Counted from the stretch's first letter, positions 8,062 through 17,618 are shown. The stretch is 64,000 nucleotides of DNA from Anaerococcus prevotii DSM 20548 (GCF_000024105.1 NC_013171.1:802501-866500); one strand, 5' to 3'. Notes: generated by a model not told the origin, from the letters alone. Numbers and translations: made by a program.

Positions 8062-8889
8062 ATGAAACAAGAAAATTTTATTGATAACAAGAAAATAAGA
8101 GCTAACTATAAAAACTGTGTTCCTGAAAGCTTGCTAAAGAAATTAATATTTGGAAGTATTGCAGCTTTTATTCTATTTATAGCCTTTGGTATCAGTAATC
8201 TTGTATTTACCGGAAGAGCTCGTCTCATCTGTGCCCTTATTTTCGGATATGCTACGCTGAAACTTACTTTCTTTGCAATATGGATGAGAGTACTACATAG
8301 GGCTTTTGATTTCAATGAAAAAAGAAAGCTTGCCAAAACAATTATAGAAAGGACTGCAGATTATGTAAAAATTCCAGATGGTGGCCTGGGCTTAGATGTA
8401 GGATGTGGTAGCGGTGCACTTACCATTGCTTGTGCAAAGAAAAATCAAAAAGCAACCATGGTGGGCTGTGACATATGGAAAGGTTCATATAAAAGTGAAT
8501 TTTCTAAAGCACTCTGTGAAAATAATGCAAAATTAGAGGGAATAGAAAATGTGAGATTTGAAGAAGGGAATGCAGTGAATCTTCCTTTTGAAGATGAAAG
8601 TTTTGATGCATTGACAAGCAACTATGTTTATCACAATGTTGCAGGGCAAAACAAACAAAGACTTTTACTAGAAATATTTCGTGTACTTAAAAAAGGTGGA
8701 ATTTTTGTTATCCATGATTTGATGAGTAAGTCAAGATATGGAGATATGAATAAATTTATGGAAAAGCTGAAAAAAGATGGCTATGAAGATGTGCAATTAA
8801 TTGATACAACAAAGGGTCTTTTTATGAGTCACAAAGAATCTTTATTACTTGGACTTTCTGGCTCAGCTCTTCTTATTGGGAGAAAATAA
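8062..8889 (+). CDS. SAM-dependent methyltransferase with N-terminal membrane anchor
   Basis: 275-residue class I methyltransferase. Residues about 30-85 contain two hydrophobic helices that should tether it to the membrane. The Rossmann domain follows: motif I 'GLDVGCGSGALTIACAK' (about 110-126), an acidic strand end, 'LPFEDESFDALTSNYVYHN' and 'EIFRVLKKGGIFVIHD'. This is the Methyltransf_11 pattern typical of small-molecule or quinone/lipid methylases. ATG 8062 is preceded by GGAG at good spacing; an upstream TTG at 8014 has no site. Its neighbours suggest modification of a small molecule; the substrate is unknown. Confidence 0.8.
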   Translation: MKQENFIDNKKIRANYKNCVPESLLKKLIFGSIAAFILFIAFGISNLVFTGRARLICALIFGYATLKLTFFAIWMRVLHRAFDFNEKRKLAKTIIERTADYVKIPDGGLGLDVGCGSGALTIACAKKNQKATMVGCDIWKGSYKSEFSKALCENNAKLEGIENVRFEEGNAVNLPFEDESFDALTSNYVYHNVAGQNKQRLLLEIFRVLKKGGIFVIHDLMSKSRYGDMNKFMEKLKKDGYEDVQLIDTTKGLFMSHKESLLLGLSGSALLIGRK

Positions 8890-8942
8890 AATTGTATTTA
8901 AATTAAAATAAAAAATTTTAAAAAATTAATGAGGTATGCAAG

Positions 8943-9569
8943 ATGAAATACAAAGGTTTTTATTTCTTATTATTTAAAGGTCCAATGAAGAAAGTTCTTA
9001 TAGAAAAGTATGATAAAGCATATGCTTCAGAAATTATTAAAAAGAGCAAAATAATTTATCGAAAATTAATAGAAGAAGCAGATGATATCGGCAATGACAA
9101 TCCTATGGCATACAATGAGATGTTCGCCCTTGCCTTTGTTGCTCCTTATATAGCAAGCGAGAAAAAGATTCCACCAGAAATCATTCAGGAAATGATGCGC
9201 CAATCCCTTTATTCTGTCAAATGGTATTTTTCCTTAATTAATCTAAATACTAAGAGGGGGAAAGAGCTCAATAAGAAAAATATTCTTAAATATTACAAGT
9301 GGTATACAGAGGAAAAAGAAAAGCTATATCCAACGTCCTTTAAGGTTGATTTTGAGGGTCAACCCTATGAGGGTGCTTGTTATTATAGAATTACTCGTTG
9401 TCCTATATGTATATATACCAAAAAACTCAATGTGTTTGAACTGATGCCACTTTTCTGTGAGCTTGACGATTTGATGATAAGCCTTCAACATGGAGTTTTA
9501 CATAGGAAAGAAACTATCGCCAAGGGAGGAGATTACTGTGATTACTTCATTGTGGGAGATAAAGTGTAA
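8943..9569 (+). CDS. L-2-amino-thiazoline-4-carboxylate hydrolase family protein
   Basis: 208 residues. The C-terminal half carries the conserved core of the ATC hydrolase family: 'YYRITRCPICIYTKKL' (Cys153, Cys156), 'FCELDDLMI' (Cys172) and 'TIAKGGDYCDYF' (Cys199, Asp200). The founding Pseudomonas enzyme opens the thiazoline ring of 2-amino-thiazoline-4-carboxylate in cysteine synthesis; many family members have no tested substrate. Thiazoline rings also occur in siderophores such as yersiniabactin and pyochelin. Its position in an apparently Fur-controlled cluster beside a YbtPQ-like transporter is therefore suggestive. Family membership is fairly secure; the reaction here is inference. Confidence 0.75.
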   Translation: MKYKGFYFLLFKGPMKKVLIEKYDKAYASEIIKKSKIIYRKLIEEADDIGNDNPMAYNEMFALAFVAPYIASEKKIPPEIIQEMMRQSLYSVKWYFSLINLNTKRGKELNKKNILKYYKWYTEEKEKLYPTSFKVDFEGQPYEGACYYRITRCPICIYTKKLNVFELMPLFCELDDLMISLQHGVLHRKETIAKGGDYCDYFIVGDKV

Positions 9570-9638
9570 TAGATAAATCTTTTATTAGAGAGGATATTTT
9601 TACTTGCTTTCGAAAAAAATTAAATAATGAGGATTTAT

Positions 9639-10385
9639 ATGAAATTTATTAGCTACGGAAATAGAAATAAGAAGTCGATACTATTTATTCATGGACTTGC
9701 CTCTACTGCAGACCAATGTTTCAAACCTCTTCTGCCTTATTTGCAAGATTATTTTGTAATTTTTTGTGAATTGGACGGACATTATGGGACTAACCCAAAA
9801 GATTTAATTTCAATGGAGGAAACCATAGATTCCATAGAAAGTTACATATTAAATGAAATGAGCGGGAGTGTCTATGGCATATGCGGTTTTTCTATGGGAG
9901 CAACTATAGCTGTTGAACTAATTGGAAGAGGAGACATTTCTACATCGAGAGTCCTCTTAGATGGGGCGATTACTGCCGAGTTGGGCTTGATGGCAAGGCC
10001 ATTTACCTGTGCTTTTATCATTGGTACAAGTAGGATCAAAAACAAAAAGCCAATACCTAAATTTTTATTAGATAAGATTATGGGCAAGGATAATCTAAGC
10101 GTAATAGAAATGGTCTATCCGCAAATTTCAAAAACCACTATTAAAAATGCCTGCAAGTTTATCTATCATTATAAGCCTCCAAAAAATTTAACTAAGTTTT
10201 CAAATCCAGTAATGTTTTGGAGGGGGAGCGAAGAGCCAATCCCTGAAAAAAGTGAAAAGATATTAAGAGAGTATATTCCACAAATGGAAACAGAAGTATT
10301 TGAAGGAATGGGCCACGGACAATTTCTCCACGAACATTCTCAAGAATATGCTGAGAAATTAAAGTTATTTTTGGAAAATAAATAA
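9639..10385 (+). CDS. Alpha/beta hydrolase
   Basis: 248-residue serine hydrolase. The N-terminal 'ILFIHGLASTADQ' supplies the oxyanion His-Gly (about residues 18-19). The nucleophile elbow is 'GFSMGAT' (Ser85) and the catalytic His lies in 'GMGHGQF' near residue 226. It belongs to the broad esterase/lipase group, so the substrate is not predictable from sequence. ATG 9639 has TGAGG six bases upstream; the ATG at 9627 overlaps that site. It lies between the thiazoline-hydrolase-family gene and a small membrane protein in the Fur-box cluster. An esterase role on an imported or made metabolite would fit that setting. Confidence 0.75.
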   Translation: MKFISYGNRNKKSILFIHGLASTADQCFKPLLPYLQDYFVIFCELDGHYGTNPKDLISMEETIDSIESYILNEMSGSVYGICGFSMGATIAVELIGRGDISTSRVLLDGAITAELGLMARPFTCAFIIGTSRIKNKKPIPKFLLDKIMGKDNLSVIEMVYPQISKTTIKNACKFIYHYKPPKNLTKFSNPVMFWRGSEEPIPEKSEKILREYIPQMETEVFEGMGHGQFLHEHSQEYAEKLKLFLENK

Positions 10386-10395
10386 GGAGAATATT

Positions 10396-10902
10396 ATGGA
10401 TATAACAAGAGCAATATTAGATGGAATTGCAATGGCTGCAATCTTTAACGGTGCAGTAGCAACTTTTGTACTAATTAACCCTAGATTTTTCTTTGATTCC
10501 TATCCAAAGAAAATACAAAATGCGGCTCCAGAAAAGATGACAAAAGAAGAGAAAAGAATAAATTTATTACTTACGATTATAATTTCAGGAATCGTATTTA
10601 TATATGGAGTGACCTCTCTTTTACATACAGGAATAAGAGGACTTAGAGATCTTTTCTGGATGAGCTATATTCAGTGGATAATATTAAATTTTGGAGATTT
10701 CCTTCTATTGGATGTACTTTTGTTCCAAGGAAAGTACAAGGATAAGATAGTAATACCAGGTACAGAAGGACATGAGGACTACGAATTTAGAAATCGGATG
10801 AAGCATTTGGCTATTAAAGAACATTTTATATTGATGCCATTATTACTAATTCCAATCGCATCCATAGTAGAAGCTTGGATAGTGATTCTACTTGGATTAT
10901 AA
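10396..10902 (+). CDS. Small membrane protein, function unknown
   Basis: 168 residues with about four hydrophobic helices (near residues 8-30, 55-75, 88-112 and 145-167). A polar segment 'PGTEGHEDYEFRNRMKH' sits between the last two. AAGGAG precedes ATG 10396, ten bases after the hydrolase stop, so it is the last gene of the five-gene run. I do not recognise the family. Right after its stop the sequence turns into a decayed recombinase fragment, which marks the edge of the mobile region. Confidence 0.65.
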   Translation: MDITRAILDGIAMAAIFNGAVATFVLINPRFFFDSYPKKIQNAAPEKMTKEEKRINLLLTIIISGIVFIYGVTSLLHTGIRGLRDLFWMSYIQWIILNFGDFLLLDVLLFQGKYKDKIVIPGTEGHEDYEFRNRMKHLAIKEHFILMPLLLIPIASIVEAWIVILLGL

Positions 10903-10914
10903 AATAAAATTTTA

Positions 10915-11586
10915 AAGAAAGGAATAAAAGAAGGGGAAATAGAAAAAGCATTTGTTGAAAGCTATAGGCAATTATGTAATGCAGATTCAACAGTAATAGA
11001 TGACTTTTTAAAAATTGTAGAAGAAGAAATAAATGATAATACATTAGTCAAAGAATTGAAAAAGATAGAAAATCAATTAAATAGAATCATTAGTCAAGAA
11101 AGAAAGTTAGTTGATCTTCATTTAGAAGATAGTATAGACGAAGAAGTTTATGCTAAAAAATATAAAAAACTTACAAAACAAAAAGAAGAATTACTCGATG
11201 AAAAGAAAACTCTGGATCTAACAATAAAAGATGACAATTCTATTAAAGAAAGACTAAAGTAATTTAAAAATCTCTTAGAGAATAGAGAAATTATAGAGAA
11301 ATTTAACAGAACAGTCTTTGAAAGCACAGTTGATAAAGTCGTGGTGGGTAGAATTGACAAAGACGGAACAGTCCATCCATATGACTTAACATTCTATTTC
11401 AAAACAGGAGTTAAAGGTAGTCAAAATTCTGATAATTTCAAAGATAAAAGAAAAAATGCTGAAGACAATGACATTAATAATTGTGCTCCCACAAGAATGA
11501 CGAGGATAAAAAATTATGTTCCCAAGCAAAAGACAATGCATGTCGAGACTGTAGTATTGATGTCAAGGGTAGAAGGGAATAAATGA
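10915..11586 (+). pseudogene. Large serine recombinase remnant, copy 1 (C-terminal part only)
   Basis: The frame from 10915 reads through 'GEIEKAFVESYRQLC', a charged coiled coil ('LKKIENQLNRIISQERKL'), an in-frame TAA at 11260, then 'NRTVFESTVDKVVVGRIDKDG' and 'YNPK'-less C-terminal sequence ending 'RIKNYVPKQKT'. This is the tail of a transposon or phage-type large serine recombinase: the part after the zinc ribbon. The catalytic serine domain is absent. A nearly identical second copy lies at 22437-23093 in the same orientation. Similarity between copies ends near 11540. The stop here is a different mutation from the one in copy 2, so the two decayed independently. Confidence 0.75.
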
Positions 11587-11723
11587 AAAAAGTGTAATAA
11601 TACTATTTTTTGCAATTTCAAATTACAATTCTAGTAATAAAAAATTAAGGGATTTTTTAAATATATTGTTAAAAGAAAAGTCCATAGGTAGTTAGTAAGT
11701 ATAATTTTATTGAGGTGATTTCC

Positions 11724-12482
11724 ATTAAATATATAATCAATAACATTGAATTTGTTGTATCCACATGTATATCAGTTCTAGCAATAATTGTTTCAGCAGT
11801 TGTTGCTAAAAATATACTAAAATAAGAATTGAAAGAAAATCGAAAATTAGAACTTGAATTGAAAAATGCTGAGATTTTACAGCAAGTAATAAATTATAAA
11901 AACACATTAGTAATAAGACAAATAGATAACATGATACAAATTTCTTTCGAAATAATTGATTATTTGAATGAAATCGAAAATTTAAAGTTGTCAAATAAAC
12001 TATTTTATTTATTAGAAGACATTTCAAAAATTTCAACTATGATCAAAAGGTACGATTTGTTTAGGGAATTTGTTGCTGATTATAGATTAAATACTATTAA
12101 TAAATACGAATATCTCATTAAAAAAATAAATACGAAGAAACATAGGTTTAAATTGTTAGAAAGCACCATTGAATTTAATAAAGTAAAGATATCTATTGAA
12201 CTTCCAGATTTTGAAGAATTAATGGATGATATAATACAAGATACTAAGATTTGCCAAAATATACTTTTAGAAACAAATAAGTTGGAGGAAAATCCATTAA
12301 CCACTGATGATGACAGAATAAATTATATGAATAAAAAAATTGAAAATGAATTGAAAAATAATTTTTTTTCAGAAAAAAATAGTTATGAGCTCTTATATAA
12401 TCAAATGTCATACGCAATAAGTTCATTATATAAAATACAACCAGTGATATCTGAATTCATTATTGACTTTGAGGAAGACTAA
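11724..12482 (+). pseudogene. Membrane-anchored coiled-coil protein, interrupted by an in-frame stop
   Basis: One frame runs from about 11715 (GTG) or 11724 (ATT, after GAGGTGAT) to 12482, broken once by TAA at 11823. The N-terminal piece is a single membrane helix ('STCISVLAIIVSAVVAKNIL'). The long remainder (217 codons from TTG 11829) is charged and helical with coiled-coil character, beginning 'LKENRKLELELKNAEILQQV'. I do not recognise a family. A membrane anchor plus coiled coil is common in small accessory genes of mobile regions. The downstream part might still be made from TTG 11829, but no good ribosome site precedes it. Confidence 0.45.
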
Positions 12483-12780
12483 AAAAGATATATAAGTTTT
12501 AAAAATTTAAAGTTTTAGTATGGATTATTTGAGTATATGTTTTATGACAGGAATTTTTTATAAATTAGATCAGTTTTTTCGTTTTTCAAGAAGCCTACAG
12601 TAATAGTTCTATAGATAAAAATTCTTTGGAGTATTACTATTATTTGAATAGGAATAAGAGCGTATGGAATTTAAAGAATTTATTAGGAATAATTGGTAAA
12701 AAAGAAAAGAGTATTTAAAAAATCTAATAGTACCAAATATCCCAAATTTTCCTCAGTATAAAGAAGGAGCACTCGTTTAA
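12483..12780. other. Non-coding or fully decayed stretch
   Basis: AT-rich sequence with stops in all frames. Short coding-like runs such as 'SLEYYYYLNRNKSVWNLKN' (near 12630) suggest an eroded gene, but I cannot identify it. Confidence 0.3.
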
Positions 12781-13130
12781 GAATATGAAAATGCATTACT
12801 TCTCGATAAAATGTTAGAAAATTTAGCAATAATTGAGAATAAATATATTTCAACTTACGAAGATTTTAGAAAATATAATTTTATCGATGCTGATTACTCA
12901 AGATACGTGGAAAGAAAAATAGCCCATGGAGGTCATCCAGTTTTGAGGTGATGATGAATAACATATTTATACGATCAGATCCAGCAGGAAATATAAAGGC
13001 AGATAAGGGAAAATCTACAGAAAAAATATATGGGCTTAAAGATACAACTATGGCTTTAGATAGAGCAATAAGATGTGGTAATGATACAAGTGAATCGGTT
13101 TATGATGATAGAGGATTGATTGTTTTTTAA
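12781..13130 (+). pseudogene. Phage terminase large subunit C-terminus, frameshifted, behind an unknown fragment
   Basis: The frame from 12781 begins with unrecognised sequence ('EYENALLLDKMLENLAI') and ends 'ERKIAHGGHPVLR', then stops. The next frame continues at 12948 with 'NIFIRSDPAGNIKADKGKST' and 'MALDRAIRCGNDTSESVYDD'. These two pieces are contiguous in HK97-type terminase large subunits: the 'AHGGHPVLRW' and 'KADKxKSTEKIDG' regions. Loss of one base after 'VLR' explains the shift. Only about the last 75 residues of the terminase remain, joined to something else. It is the remains of a prophage. Confidence 0.7.
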
Positions 13131-13227
13131 TATGGGTATAATTAAATAAATAAAAAAGATTAAACAGGTAGAGTTTTTTATCCTTAAAACAGTTTATATG
13201 TGTAGCAAAGAAAACAGAGAGGTTTTT

Positions 13228-14049
13228 ATGAATATTAGAGAATTAGTTATAAATAATGCAAATGCAAAATACCCTAATAATGATTATGTAAGTGGAAGGG
13301 TAGAGAAAGAATTGCATTATTTTGAGAAAAATAAGTGGTTTAAAGATATAGAAATAATCTAAAAGATTAAGAAAAATATTAAAGACCAAAATATTTATGT
13401 TTTTCCGATTGGCTTGCTATCACTTTATCTATTAGATTTAGAGCATATAAACCCTATGCCTGCTCATTATTATAATCCTAAGACTAAAGAAATTATATTT
13501 GATGACTCTGTTTCGTATGAAGTTGAATTGCCTAAGAAGACGGGTCTCCATAGAGATGGTTTTGATATTCCAGTAGACTATGCTCTAAACCTAAACAGAG
13601 AAGATACATTTTTACTGTATTTACATGAAAGTCACTATGAATTAATAAAAGATATTTTAGGAAATAGCAATCTTTATAAATCAGAAAAATCAAAACGAAG
13701 GCCTAATCCTGAAGAAGTTTCTTTTGGTTCGACTAAAATCTTATTTAATACTCCTGTCGCCGATAATTATCTTTATAAAAATCTAGATAAAGTTATAAAT
13801 GTTGAAGACTTTTTAAAATATAAGAATATACACTATATCTACACGATTGGATATTACTTTGATGATATTATAAGGAATAAAGTAGAAAGCTTTTATGAAA
13901 TGCTAGAGTTATCAGCTTTAATATTACTAAATGTTAAAGATAATACAGGAACACATAAAGCATTTTCAGATTATAAATATCCAAAGACTAGGGAAGATAT
14001 TTCTCTATATTTGAAAAAACATGGATATTCTCCTAAAGATGCTTCATAA
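13228..14049 (+). pseudogene. PolC-like domain protein, interrupted by one stop
   Basis: ATG 13228 has GAGAGG upstream. The frame is open to 14049 except for one TAA at 13360. 'RELVINNANAKYP', 'RVEKELHYFEKN', 'INPMPAHYYNP' and 'KDGFDIP'-like 'HRDGFDIPVDYAL' follow the order of a region of the Gram-positive DNA polymerase III alpha subunit PolC. The cysteines that bind zinc in PolC are missing, as is the downstream 'PDIDLNF' active-site motif. It is therefore a small PolC-derived protein of unknown role, not a polymerase. It lies among prophage-like debris. The 211-codon part after ATG 13414 is intact. Confidence 0.5.
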
Positions 14050-14183
14050 ATAACCTTTGAAATACATTTGGTAAAAACCCAATTGTAGACGTTTAAGATA
14101 AGGATATAAAAAATATTTCGAATCATGTAAATATGTTGCATCTAAAGCAGGTGTATTGCATTTATTTCTAATAAATTTTTGCA
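14050..14183. other. Short intergenic, no feature seen
   Basis: AT-rich, with stops in all frames and no convincing promoter or hairpin. Confidence 0.3.
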
Positions 14184-14720
14184 ATGGATTCTATTATGAG
14201 ATATTACGTCAAAAGGAAAAACAAAAATATATTTTCTGATTGGAAAAAGAAATATAAATACTTCTCTCCTGACGGGATAGTAGATTTTTATTCTTATAAT
14301 AATGCTACTTTGAACATCGCTTTTATACTAGAAGAAACAAATAAAAAAGAAGAAGATGGAGGATATGATTTAGCAGAATTTTTAAGATAGGGTGCTGTTG
14401 GAGGATGTATATGGAATAATGTATCTAGATTTAGTGCGGGAATTATATTAAAAAAAGATTTTGTTGTGATTGAAGATTTAGATAAATATGATGGAAAAAA
14501 TATCATGCTTATATTTCAGTTATAAACTTAAAAAAGATTCCTAGGAGGGCAACAAACGATTCTGAGATAGATAATTTTGCAAAAGAAGACAGAAAATATA
14601 TAAAAAATCAAGTTGAATATGTAAACTGACCTTATAATTTGTGGAGGAACAAGAGATATATTTATTAAAAACATTCTTAAATTAGATACTAGTTCTTGGA
14701 TTTATATTTCTTATTATTAG
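14184..14720 (+). pseudogene. Uracil-DNA-glycosylase-like protein, multiply broken
   Basis: Pieces in successive frames read as one protein: 'IAFILEETNKKEEDGGYDL' (to a stop at 14388), 'GAVGGCIWNNVSRFSAGI', then after a frame change 'INLKKIPRRATNDSEID' and 'KNQVEYVN', and after another 'LIICGGTRDIFIKNIL' ending at 14720. The 'FILEE', 'WNNVSRF' and 'IICGGT' motifs recall small uracil-DNA-glycosylase-superfamily proteins of unknown role found in Firmicutes. At least one nonsense and two frame changes make it dead. The family call is tentative. Confidence 0.4.
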
Positions 14721-14807
14721 TTTTTTTATAAAATCATTATGAAGACCTGGGGTCTCTTTGTTATAATTACAATTTGGGAAGTGTTGTTAATTATCCTATG
14801 AAAAATT

Positions 14808-14841
14808 AACCGTATATGGATATATTCTATATGCGGTTTTT
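14808..14841 (+). terminator. Terminator upstream of the urease operon
   Basis: AACCGTATAT (14808-14817) pairs with ATATGCGGTT (14829-14838) with one G-T pair, then a T run. It isolates the urease promoter from the decayed genes upstream. Confidence 0.7.
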
Positions 14842-14876
14842 GTCTGGGAAATTTAGCTAAGCTTGTCTTCAAAAAG

Positions 14877-14904
14877 TTGAATAAAGAAAATTACACTTTA
14901 TAAA
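14877..14904 (+). promoter_or_regulatory. Candidate promoter of the urease operon
   Basis: TTGAAT (14877-14882), 16-bp spacer, TATAAA (14899-14904), about 65 bases before the first urease gene. No obvious operator such as a NikR, Fur or CodY site is visible nearby. Confidence 0.45.
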
Positions 14905-14970
14905 TGCAAAATCATTGTTTTTTTTGTTTTAAGGGGTACTATTAAGTTTGTAAAAAAAGGGGTGAATAAA

Positions 14971-15486
14971 GTGATAATAGAAAAAATTATTGGAAATGTT
15001 TTTGATATAAATGAAGAAAATTTAAAAATAAACTGGCTTAATATGCCTTACGACCATGCCCATAAGAAAATTCAAAGATTTGAATATGATGGCCTGGACT
15101 TGGGTTTAAAGCTTTCTGAAGAAGATAGACAAAGAGGCCTAAAGCATGGAGATATAATTTATCGAGAAGCTAATGTAATTTATGCTATCAATATCGAAGA
15201 GCTAGAATGCTTAAAGCTCTCCATAGATGAGGCTAAGTCCTTTGTTAACTTGGCATATATTATTGGTAATCGCCATGCAAAATTGTACTGGTCGGAAGAT
15301 GACAAATCTTTAATAACACCATACGAGAAGACTCTCGAAGAAATGCTAAAGAACGTAGATGGTATAAAGATCGATAAGGTCATGGCTAAATTATTGCCAA
15401 AAAACAACTTGATGGCAATTCTACCTCAAGGTCAAGTAGTTGATCATCATAGTCACGACCATGACCAAGATCACCACCATGAATAG
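14971..15486 (+). CDS. ureE: Urease accessory protein UreE (nickel chaperone)
   Basis: 171 residues if begun at GTG 14971, which has AGGGGTGA upstream; GTG 14962 would overlap that site. 'MIIEKIIGNVFDI' is the usual UreE start. The C-terminal half has the metal-binding region 'IIGNRHAKLYW' and ends in a His/Asp-rich tail ('[14 protein letters not shown]') able to hold several nickel ions. UreE hands nickel to UreG for insertion into apo-urease. It is the first gene of the operon, which is unusual since structural genes often come first. It overlaps ureF by eight bases. Confidence 0.93.
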   Translation: MIIEKIIGNVFDINEENLKINWLNMPYDHAHKKIQRFEYDGLDLGLKLSEEDRQRGLKHGDIIYREANVIYAINIEELECLKLSIDEAKSFVNLAYIIGNRHAKLYWSEDDKSLITPYEKTLEEMLKNVDGIKIDKVMAKLLPKNNLMAILPQGQVVDHHSHDHDQDHHHE

Positions 15487-16183
15487 AAAAAAATATGAAG
15501 AAGAGCTCATCCTACTTCAATTAAATGATAGTCAATTTCCTATAGGTTCTTATTCTCATTCTTATGGACTTGAGAATTATATCCTAAAGAATTTGATTAA
15601 AGATTCGAATGATACAAAAAAATATTTAATAAACTATTTGAAAACTAGCTTCTATTATAATGACCTTTTAGCTGTATATCTAGCTTACAATTATTTTATA
15701 GAAGAAAAAAAAGATGAGCTTTTAGAGTTGAATATCAGATTGCAGGCTCAAAAAAGCCAAAAAGAGTTAAGGGAAGCTTCAGAGAAGTTAGGATCAAGAC
15801 TTATATCGACAGTTCATAAGATGGACATAGCTATGCCACAAAAATATTACGACTACCTAGATTATCATAAGAAAAATGACATTATCATCCATCACGCAGT
15901 CGCCTATGCTCTAATTACAGCAAGTCTTGATATTGATTTGACCGCATCTCTTTTGAGTTTTGCCTTTAATATGGCACAGAATCTAGTGATTACAGCTGTT
16001 AAGACTGTTCCTATCAGCCAGTTTGATGGGCAGAAAATCTTATATGAAATCTATGACTTGATAATATATTTAGTTACAAAGATAGATAAATTGGATGAGG
16101 ATTATTATTTTACTGCCTATCCAGGTGTAGAAGTTGCTTCAATGCAACATGAAGTATTATATTCAAGACTTTATATGTCTTAG
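15479..16183 (+). CDS. ureF: Urease accessory protein UreF
   Basis: 234 residues from ATG 15479, inside the end of ureE, so translation is probably coupled; no separate ribosome site is seen. '[21 protein letters not shown]' near the N-terminus is the family signature. The rest is helical, with the expected C-terminal '[20 protein letters not shown]' region. UreF bridges UreD-bound apo-urease and UreG and gates GTP hydrolysis. It lies nine bases before ureG. Confidence 0.92.
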   Translation: MNRKKYEEELILLQLNDSQFPIGSYSHSYGLENYILKNLIKDSNDTKKYLINYLKTSFYYNDLLAVYLAYNYFIEEKKDELLELNIRLQAQKSQKELREASEKLGSRLISTVHKMDIAMPQKYYDYLDYHKKNDIIIHHAVAYALITASLDIDLTASLLSFAFNMAQNLVITAVKTVPISQFDGQKILYEIYDLIIYLVTKIDKLDEDYYFTAYPGVEVASMQHEVLYSRLYMS

Positions 16184-16191
16184 GGAGGCTT

Positions 16192-16803
16192 ATGGATTAC
16201 GTAAAAATTGGTGTCGCAGGCCCTGTTGGTTGCGGCAAGACACATTTGATAGAAAAACTAGTAGAAGAATTCAAAAAAGATTACAGGGTAGCGGTAGTTA
16301 CTAATGATATATATACAGAAGAAGATGCAAACTACCTAAAAGATCAAGGGATTCTCGAAAGAGATAGGATAAGAGGAGTAGAAACTGGAGGATGTCCTCA
16401 TACAGCTATAAGAGATGATGTTTCTATGAACCTTGAAGCTTGTGAGGATTTAGTCAGAAATTTTAAGGATATAGAAATAATCTTTATCGAAAGTGGTGGA
16501 GACAATCTATCAGCAACCTTTAGTCCTGACCTTGTAGATGCCACCATCTTTGTAATAGATGTAGCTGCAGGTGGGGATATACCAAGAAAAGGAGGCCCAG
16601 GAATTTTAAGATCAGACCTTCTTATCATAAACAAAAAAGATTTAGCTCCTTATGTTGGCGTTGACCTTGAGGCTATGAGAAAGGATACCCTAGCCCAAAG
16701 AGGAGATCGTCCATTTATATTCACTAATATCAAAAATGGCGATGGCCTTTATGATGTCTATGATTGGATAAGAAAGCAAGTCTTATTAGAAGATTTAAAA
16801 TAA
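16192..16803 (+). CDS. ureG: Urease accessory GTPase UreG
   Basis: 203 residues with GGAGG before ATG 16192. P-loop 'GPVGCGKT' spans residues 10-17. '[12 protein letters not shown]', the nickel-binding Cys-Pro-His in '[15 protein letters not shown]', '[15 protein letters not shown]' and the guanine-binding 'NKKD' are all present. UreG uses GTP hydrolysis to deliver nickel to the urease active site. Length and motifs are standard. Its stop codon overlaps the ureD start by one base. Confidence 0.95.
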   Translation: MDYVKIGVAGPVGCGKTHLIEKLVEEFKKDYRVAVVTNDIYTEEDANYLKDQGILERDRIRGVETGGCPHTAIRDDVSMNLEACEDLVRNFKDIEIIFIESGGDNLSATFSPDLVDATIFVIDVAAGGDIPRKGGPGILRSDLLIINKKDLAPYVGVDLEAMRKDTLAQRGDRPFIFTNIKNGDGLYDVYDWIRKQVLLEDLK

Positions 16804-17618
16804 TGAAAAAAACATACGCAAGAGCCAGCAGATTATATTTAGAGTTTGAAAATAAGGATGACACAACAATCCTAAAAGATATTTATAATTCTCCACCATT
16901 CTTAGTCATGCACACCTTCAAATACGGTGACTTTACCAAGGCTATGATTATGAGCTCAAGCCCAGGTATCCTGGAAGGCGATAGGCAAGAAGAAAGATTT
17001 TATGCAAAAAAAAATAGCAAGGTCTTGCTTTCTTCTCAATCATATGAAAAAGTTTATAAGATGAACGAGGATTCTTTCGCAAGTCGTAGGGTCGAAATTT
17101 GTGGAGAAGAAAAATCTGACTTTATTTTTAAACTTTTACCCATGATTCTCTACAAGGATGCAGATTTTAGGGAGGATATCAAGGTCGATTTAGAAAAAGA
17201 TGCCAGGCTTATTTTTTCTAACTGCTTTGTAGCTGGTAGAATTGGCAGGGGAGAAAGCTTTGAATTTAAAAGCTACAAGACTAATCTAGATATAAACCTT
17301 GATAGCAAACTTATCTATACCGAAAAAAACCTCATAAGGCCAAGAGAACAAAATATAAATGAACTTGGTTTGATGGAAGGCTATGACCACTTTTTGTCCA
17401 TGGTTGCTATAAATTTTTCCAATGAAGATAATATTGGCGAAATCCGTAAAATAATTGAAAAGAATAGCCAAAAAAGAGGCCTAAAAGGTGGGGCAAGTTT
17501 AAGTTTTAGAAATGATATTCAAATTAGGATTTTGGGCAAGATGGGCCAGGATCTAATAGAATGTGAAAAAGAAATTATAGATTATTTGATTGAAAAAGGG
17601 GGAAGGATATGCATTTAG
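16803..17618 (+). CDS. ureD: Urease accessory protein UreD
   Basis: 271 residues from ATG 16803, where TAATG overlaps the ureG stop. '[20 protein letters not shown]' matches the UreD/UreH pattern of the first third, and '[20 protein letters not shown]' with '[11 protein letters not shown]' match the middle. UreD scaffolds apo-urease and carries the nickel tunnel. Placing ureD between ureG and ureA is uncommon but not unique. It overlaps ureA by ten bases. Confidence 0.9.
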   Translation: MKKTYARASRLYLEFENKDDTTILKDIYNSPPFLVMHTFKYGDFTKAMIMSSSPGILEGDRQEERFYAKKNSKVLLSSQSYEKVYKMNEDSFASRRVEICGEEKSDFIFKLLPMILYKDADFREDIKVDLEKDARLIFSNCFVAGRIGRGESFEFKSYKTNLDINLDSKLIYTEKNLIRPREQNINELGLMEGYDHFLSMVAINFSNEDNIGEIRKIIEKNSQKRGLKGGASLSFRNDIQIRILGKMGQDLIECEKEIIDYLIEKGGRICI

